Shown one piece after another: positions 60,404 to 64,000 of a DNA stretch of 64,000 bases (within the stretch, counting starts at the first letter, position 1; every line of letters starts with the position of its first letter). Under the pieces are notes generated by a model. The model was not told where the DNA came from. It saw only the letters and a list, made by a program, of their open reading frames with translations, and did not search any database. The translations under genes and the position numbers were made by a program. The stretch lies in the NCBI GenBank assembly GCA_964608265.1, contig CAZSNP010000012.1, positions 1 through 64,000 on the forward strand, read 5' to 3'. This stretch comes from JANWXR01 sp964608265. Lineage in GTDB: Bacteria; Chloroflexota; Anaerolineae; Anaerolineales; UBA6663.

Positions 60404-60652
60404 GGCTTTAGCCACGAATTGGCACGAATGGATTTGTAGAGACGCGCCGGTGGCGCGTTTTCGTTTTATTGGCGTGTATAGAGTGCGTTGAGCTGGTCGT
60501 ATCAATAGCCAGTTCTCGTCGGTGGATATTCTTATGGAGGCTTGACGGCCATCCAGCCATCGGCATACTGTTGTCGTATCACTATTGAAGATTACAACTG
60601 CATCAGCATTCAAGTTGCGCCGCCCCGTCACACTTCGTTTAAGGAGTAGATT
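60404..60652. other. 249-bp intergenic region, lower GC
   Basis: It begins with the mttB-like gene's terminator (60442-60470). The rest has no gene-like frame, and GC falls here. An AAGGAG ribosome site for the next gene ends the region. Confidence 0.6.
60442..60470 (+). terminator. Intrinsic terminator of the mttB-like gene
   Basis: ACGCGCC-GGT-GGCGCGT followed by TTTTCGTTTTATT. Perfect 7-bp GC stem with a T-rich tail 40 bases after the stop. Confidence 0.85.
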
Positions 60653-62194
60653 ATGAGCACTCTCAGTCGCCTTACACGATCTATGGGCTTCGTCTTGACC
60701 CTGGGTCTTCTGGTTGTTGTGATGATGGCACTCCTTCAATTTGCCCAAGCCCGCCCACTAGCAACACAAGTAGACTCCACTGGTTCCCCGGTCGTAGATA
60801 CTGTGACTCCGCCGAGTTATCCCGGACCAAGTACGCCAGTGCCAACATCTCCATTACCTACAGGTTACCCGGTGCCGGGTACACCGGCACCGACCGGGAC
60901 ACTTCCACCCCAGGATGAGTTTGTCGGTCCGGCGTGCTATGTAGATCCGCAGCAACGGATCACTTTGTCACTTCCTTCGGGTTGGTATGGTTCAGCACCT
61001 CGTGATACTGGTAGAGTTGGCGCAGCTAGCTTCTTCAACTTTGATCGAGCCGCGGTGCAGTACGATCACGGCTTCCCACTCAACCTGCCAGAAAACCACA
61101 TCAAGATTGAGCTCACGCATGTCACGCTTTCGGAGGGTCAGTCGTTTGACACATGGGTACAGGTTGCATACACATCCGCCACGTTGAACACCGTCAATCC
61201 CATCCCCGTGACTGTGACGCAACTGGAGCCATATCAACTCGGCGCATATCAGGGCTATGCGTTCGGGGCAACAGATGCGGGCGGCCTCAACACGCAGACG
61301 ATTTACCTTAATCTTGGCGCGGGTAAGGCAATTGCCATTGGCCTTGACCCCGCCAACTCGTCCGCATTGCAGGATGCTCTTCAAATTCTGGAAACGCTCA
61401 ACGCATCCGGTGGTGCGACGTGTATGGCTGTCACGCCCGTTAGCTCGTCCATAGCACTTCCTCCAATTCCTCACAACGAATTGGCCTTTGTACAATCGGA
61501 TGTAGCAGTTATGCCATTAGCGCAAGGCTCCTTTGCATGTCCAACCGGTACGTTCCCCGGCACAGAAGCGCCCCAATCCACTATCACGCTCCAAATGCCA
61601 TTTCTGATTGGTCAAAGATGGGTAGTTGGAGGTGGTGGCTCGTTCTATGGCAACCATCATCACTGCAACTATTACAACCAATACTACGCCACTGATTGGA
61701 ATTACCCGGCCAGTGCTGGTGAAGACCGTGGGCAGCCGGTATTTCCCATTGCCTCCGGTACTGTAACCGGGGTCGCTACGCCGCCATGCCCGAGCACAAC
61801 CCGCTATGGCTGCTATGTGCAGGTCAACCATGGAACCAATAGCTATCGCTCTCTATATGCCCACCTTGACACTGTGTCCGTGGCTCTCAACGCGAGCGTG
61901 ACAACGCATACGCTTATTGGTACGGTGGGGATCAGTGGCAACTCTGGCGGAAACGCGCATCTCCATCTCAATTTTGAACGATGGGGTAATGGCGAAGACA
62001 GTATCGTGGGCTATTACTCACGCTGTGACACTGGCGCGCCGATCAACTGTCCAAACTCTGAATCCAGGCAAAGGCCTCAGGGAAACAAACCAGCACCTAT
62101 TCAAAGTTCGATTGGTGCTGCAATTATCTTGGACGGTGGGACGTATACGAGCATCAATGGATCGCAAGAGTACTTACCGCTTGTCCGGAAATGA
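60653..62194 (+). CDS. Secreted M23-like peptidase with Pro/Thr linker, lower-GC gene
   Basis: 513 aa. Signal peptide or anchor (GFVLTLGLLVVVMMALLQFAQA), a Pro/Ser/Thr linker (about 45-90), a beta-rich middle domain of about 190 residues (FNFDRAAVQYDHGFPLNLPE) and a C-terminal LytM-like domain. HLHLNFERWG and SLYAHLD keep the HxH and catalytic His. The first zinc site reads YYATDWNYP, with Tyr where HxxxD has His; three histidines (NHHHC) lie just before and could replace it. AAGGAG precedes the ATG. GC and codon use are clearly lower than in the neighbours, suggesting transfer. Confidence 0.82.
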   Translation: MSTLSRLTRSMGFVLTLGLLVVVMMALLQFAQARPLATQVDSTGSPVVDTVTPPSYPGPSTPVPTSPLPTGYPVPGTPAPTGTLPPQDEFVGPACYVDPQQRITLSLPSGWYGSAPRDTGRVGAASFFNFDRAAVQYDHGFPLNLPENHIKIELTHVTLSEGQSFDTWVQVAYTSATLNTVNPIPVTVTQLEPYQLGAYQGYAFGATDAGGLNTQTIYLNLGAGKAIAIGLDPANSSALQDALQILETLNASGGATCMAVTPVSSSIALPPIPHNELAFVQSDVAVMPLAQGSFACPTGTFPGTEAPQSTITLQMPFLIGQRWVVGGGGSFYGNHHHCNYYNQYYATDWNYPASAGEDRGQPVFPIASGTVTGVATPPCPSTTRYGCYVQVNHGTNSYRSLYAHLDTVSVALNASVTTHTLIGTVGISGNSGGNAHLHLNFERWGNGEDSIVGYYSRCDTGAPINCPNSESRQRPQGNKPAPIQSSIGAAIILDGGTYTSINGSQEYLPLVRK

Positions 62195-62486
62195 TGTAAA
62201 TCAAGTTAGTCTTTTTGAGGGAAGCCCCACGCCTCCGAAGATAGTTGATGTCAAAGACGCTCAGGCCGAATTACAAGAACTTGTGTCTTTGGTCGAAACT
62301 GGAGTTGAGATCACGCTGACCCGAAACGGAAGACCGGTCGCACGCCTCGTGCCAGTTGTACCCACATCCCAAAAGCGCACGCCCGGCCTGCATCGAGGTG
62401 CGGTTTGGACAAGCCCAGACTTCGACGATCTGCTGCCGGATGAATTTTGGCTGGGCAGCATGGGTCGCACAGACACACGGCGCTGA
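62157..62486 (+). CDS. Phd/YefM-type antitoxin, orphan
   Basis: 109 aa from the ATG at 62157, which overlaps the M23 end by 38 bases; a later non-ATG start near residue 25 is possible. The core KIVDVKDAQAELQELVSLVE followed by GVEITLTRNGRPVARLVPV is the Phd/YefM DNA-binding fold. The tail GLHRGAVWTSPDFDDLLPDEF is the toxin-binding end typical of antitoxins paired with VapC-type PIN toxins. No PIN gene follows: the next gene is pucR-like. It is thus an orphan or the toxin has been lost. Lower GC like the M23 gene. Confidence 0.8.
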   Translation: MDRKSTYRLSGNDVNQVSLFEGSPTPPKIVDVKDAQAELQELVSLVETGVEITLTRNGRPVARLVPVVPTSQKRTPGLHRGAVWTSPDFDDLLPDEFWLGSMGRTDTRR

Positions 62487-62554
62487 CGTGATGCGTGACA
62501 CTCCAAACGTGGTAACCTTGCGCCACTTCACGCTTCACGCATCACGTTTCAATG
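62486..62554. repeat. Inverted heptamer array (ACGTGATGCGTGA / TTCACGC)
   Basis: Left arm ACGTGATGCGTGA (62486-62498) pairs perfectly over 13 bp with TCACGCATCACGT (62535-62547). The right arm is TTCACGC TTCACGC ATCACGT TTCAATG in 7-bp register, and the last word contains the ATG of the next gene. Confidence 0.85.
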
Positions 62555-64000
62555 CTTACCCTCCGTCAGGCCCTGCGACTCCCCATCTTTGAAAAAGCCA
62601 AAGTCGTCGCCGGCAAGCGCGGGCTGGATCGAGTCATCCGCCGCGTGCATGTGGTAGATATCCCTCACGCGGAGTACAGCGAATACGGCGAAGGGCTGCT
62701 GCTCTTCACCTCCGGCTACGGCATCAAAGATAACCGCGCCGAACAGGCCGCCTTCATCCCCGGGCTGGCGAGCGCGGGCCTGGCCGGGTTGGTCTTCTCC
62801 CTCGGCTGGTCGTTCGACGAGGTGCCGGCCGTCATGGTGGCCGAGGCCGACAGGCGCAACTTCCCCATCGTCGCCGTGCCGCACGAGGTCAAGTTCATCA
62901 GCCTCATCGAGCGGTTGTACGCCGAGTTGCTCGACGAGCAGTTCTCCACGCGCGAGCGGGCCGACGCCATCCATCGCCGGCTGACGCAACTGGTGCTCGA
63001 CGGCGGCGGCCTCGACTCGCTCGCGGCCACCCTCGCCGACATCCTCAAACGCTCGGTGCTGTTGGAGGGCGCGACGCACGACGTGCTCGCCCACGCCGAG
63101 CACGGCCCGATTGACGAGAGCCGCCGCCGCGCCATCGAGGCCGGGCGCACCCCGCCCGAACACATCGAGCTGCTCAATCGCCACGGCATCTACGCCCAGC
63201 TCGAGCGCGAGCGCCGCCCCATCCACCTCGGCATCGTGCCCGAACTTGAGATGGGGATGGAGCGCTGGATCGCGCCCATCATCGTCGGCGGCGAGATGTA
63301 TGGCTCGATCTGGATCGTGGCCGGCGATCATCCGCTCACCGGCCTCGACGAACTGGCGATTGACCACGCGGCGACGGTGGCCGCCACGGTGCTGCTCAAG
63401 GAGCAGGCCGTGCGCGAGGCGCAACAGACTCTGCGCGGCGACTTCTTCGCCCAACTGCTGCGCGCGGGCGGCGAGCGCGACAGCCTGCTGCTCGAACGCG
63501 CCCACTCGGTCGGCTTTCAATTCGACCAGCCGCATCAGGCCCTGTTTGTGCTGTGCAAACCCGCTTCGAGCGCGGCCCTCTCCCAACTCGCCGTGCGGCT
63601 CGACCGCTGGCTCAGGGCGCAGGGCGTGTGGGCATTGACGGTGACGCGCGAGCGCGGGCTGGCGGTGCTGATCGAATCCAGGAACGATGCGGCCGGGCAA
63701 TCGCTGGCGGAGAAGTTGATGGCGGAAGTGAGCCGCCCGGCGCAGGCGTTGATCGTGGGGGTGGGGCGCACGGTGGCCGGGGAGGGTGGGCTGCGGCGCA
63801 CCTACGACGAAGCGCGCGAGGCCGCCGACATCGGCGAGCGGCTGGGCAAGCGCGCCGGCAGCGCCGGCGCGCCGCGCCTGGTGTTCTTCGGCCGGCTGGG
63901 CCTGCTCGACTGGCTCTATCACCTCTCACCCGAAGTCATCGCCGCCAATCCCTATCTCCACATCATTCAAGCGCTGGCCGAGCACGACCGCAAGGCCAAC
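62552..64000 (+). CDS. PucR family transcriptional regulator, 3' end beyond the window
   Basis: 483 codons, still open at the window end. The N-terminal PucR domain (MLTLRQALRLPIFEKAKVVA, then VVDIPHAEYSEYGEGLLLFTSGYG) is followed by a GAF-like ligand part (GIVPELEMGMERWIAPIIVG) and the GGDEF-like CdaR middle domain (ALIVGVGRTVAGEGGLRRTY, then DEAREAADIG). The C-terminal helix-turn-helix is cut off. PucR/CdaR regulators activate catabolic genes in response to a metabolite. It probably controls the betaine genes upstream or the genes beyond the end. Its start codon lies in a heptamer repeat. Confidence 0.92.
   Translation, partial: MLTLRQALRLPIFEKAKVVAGKRGLDRVIRRVHVVDIPHAEYSEYGEGLLLFTSGYGIKDNRAEQAAFIPGLASAGLAGLVFSLGWSFDEVPAVMVAEADRRNFPIVAVPHEVKFISLIERLYAELLDEQFSTRERADAIHRRLTQLVLDGGGLDSLAATLADILKRSVLLEGATHDVLAHAEHGPIDESRRRAIEAGRTPPEHIELLNRHGIYAQLERERRPIHLGIVPELEMGMERWIAPIIVGGEMYGSIWIVAGDHPLTGLDELAIDHAATVAATVLLKEQAVREAQQTLRGDFFAQLLRAGGERDSLLLERAHSVGFQFDQPHQALFVLCKPASSAALSQLAVRLDRWLRAQGVWALTVTRERGLAVLIESRNDAAGQSLAEKLMAEVSRPAQALIVGVGRTVAGEGGLRRTYDEAREAADIGERLGKRAGSAGAPRLVFFGRLGLLDWLYHLSPEVIAANPYLHIIQALAEHDRKAN

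Noticed and set aside
1..64000. CRISPR arrays or insertion sequences
   Set aside because: The repeats present are 7-18 bp direct or inverted words without unique spacers of constant length, and no transposase or cas gene was found.

Overview
The window is a high-GC (roughly two-thirds G+C), gene-dense bacterial chromosome fragment. It has five 100-N scaffold gaps, so it is most likely a metagenome-assembled genome. Several traits fit a Chloroflexota (Anaerolineae-like) bacterium: a T-box leader on leuS, a UUG start on rpsT, TANNNT boxes placed 5-7 nt from start codons (leaderless promoters), heptameric and REP-like intergenic repeats, and very large TPR-glycosyltransferase fusions. This placement is inference from style, not from a marker gene. 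Three of the gaps are flanked by an identical 55-bp sequence on each side, so leuS, comEC and the SWIM gene are intact genes split by scaffolding.

Layout. 0-2.2 kb (minus): cobamide salvage (cobS, a CbiR-like cobamide-remodelling hydrolase, cobU). 2.2-4.2 kb (minus): MacB/DevC-type ABC exporter. 4.4-6 kb (plus): NAD(P)HX repair (nnrE/nnrD fusion). 6-13.5 kb (minus): argS, tag, rpsT, ridA, a coupled SDR/small protein/double-Nudix operon, a creatininase-family gene cut by a gap, and a frameshifted lipoprotein. 13.5-17.1 kb (minus): leuS with a long basic N-terminal extension, a 50-aa protein, a leucine T-box and two tRNA-Ala genes. 17.2-22.1 kb (plus): a small protein, two patatin-like lipases and comEC. 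22.2-27.7 kb: SPFH protein, a divergent PyrK/PyrD-like pair surrounding PIG-L and VOC genes, dtd and trpS. 27.8-33.1 kb (minus): an unknown membrane protein, a Nudix CoA pyrophosphatase, GH1 glucosidase, a beta-propeller lipoprotein and an M23 peptidase. 33.2-37.8 kb (minus): histidine degradation (hutH-hutI-hutU). 37.9-43.4 kb (plus): SNF2 ATPase, an unknown protein and a SWIM zinc-finger protein.

43.4-54.5 kb (plus) is the most unusual block: four large glycosyltransferase genes, including one 2096-aa polypeptide with a methyltransferase, four glycosyltransferase domains and TPRs. Both TPR-GT genes that open a transcription unit carry the same four-copy, 11-bp-phased CTTTACCC-like array at the same distance from a TACAGT box. 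That is the layout of a PhoB/OmpR-family operator. Two REP-like palindromes lie in frame inside the giant gene, near domain boundaries.

54.5-64 kb: a glycine-betaine-type ABC transporter (ProV-like ATPase with CBS-like tail, fused double permease) with a nucleotidyltransferase gene translationally coupled between its two parts. Then come a non-pyrrolysine MttB-family methyltransferase, a visibly lower-GC M23 peptidase with an orphan antitoxin, and a PucR-family regulator running off the end. Betaine uptake, corrinoid-dependent demethylation and cobamide salvage would fit together metabolically. A second theme is repeats: inverted arrays of 7-bp words resembling cyanobacterial STRRs lie between genes, at gene ends, and apparently inside cobU and cobS.
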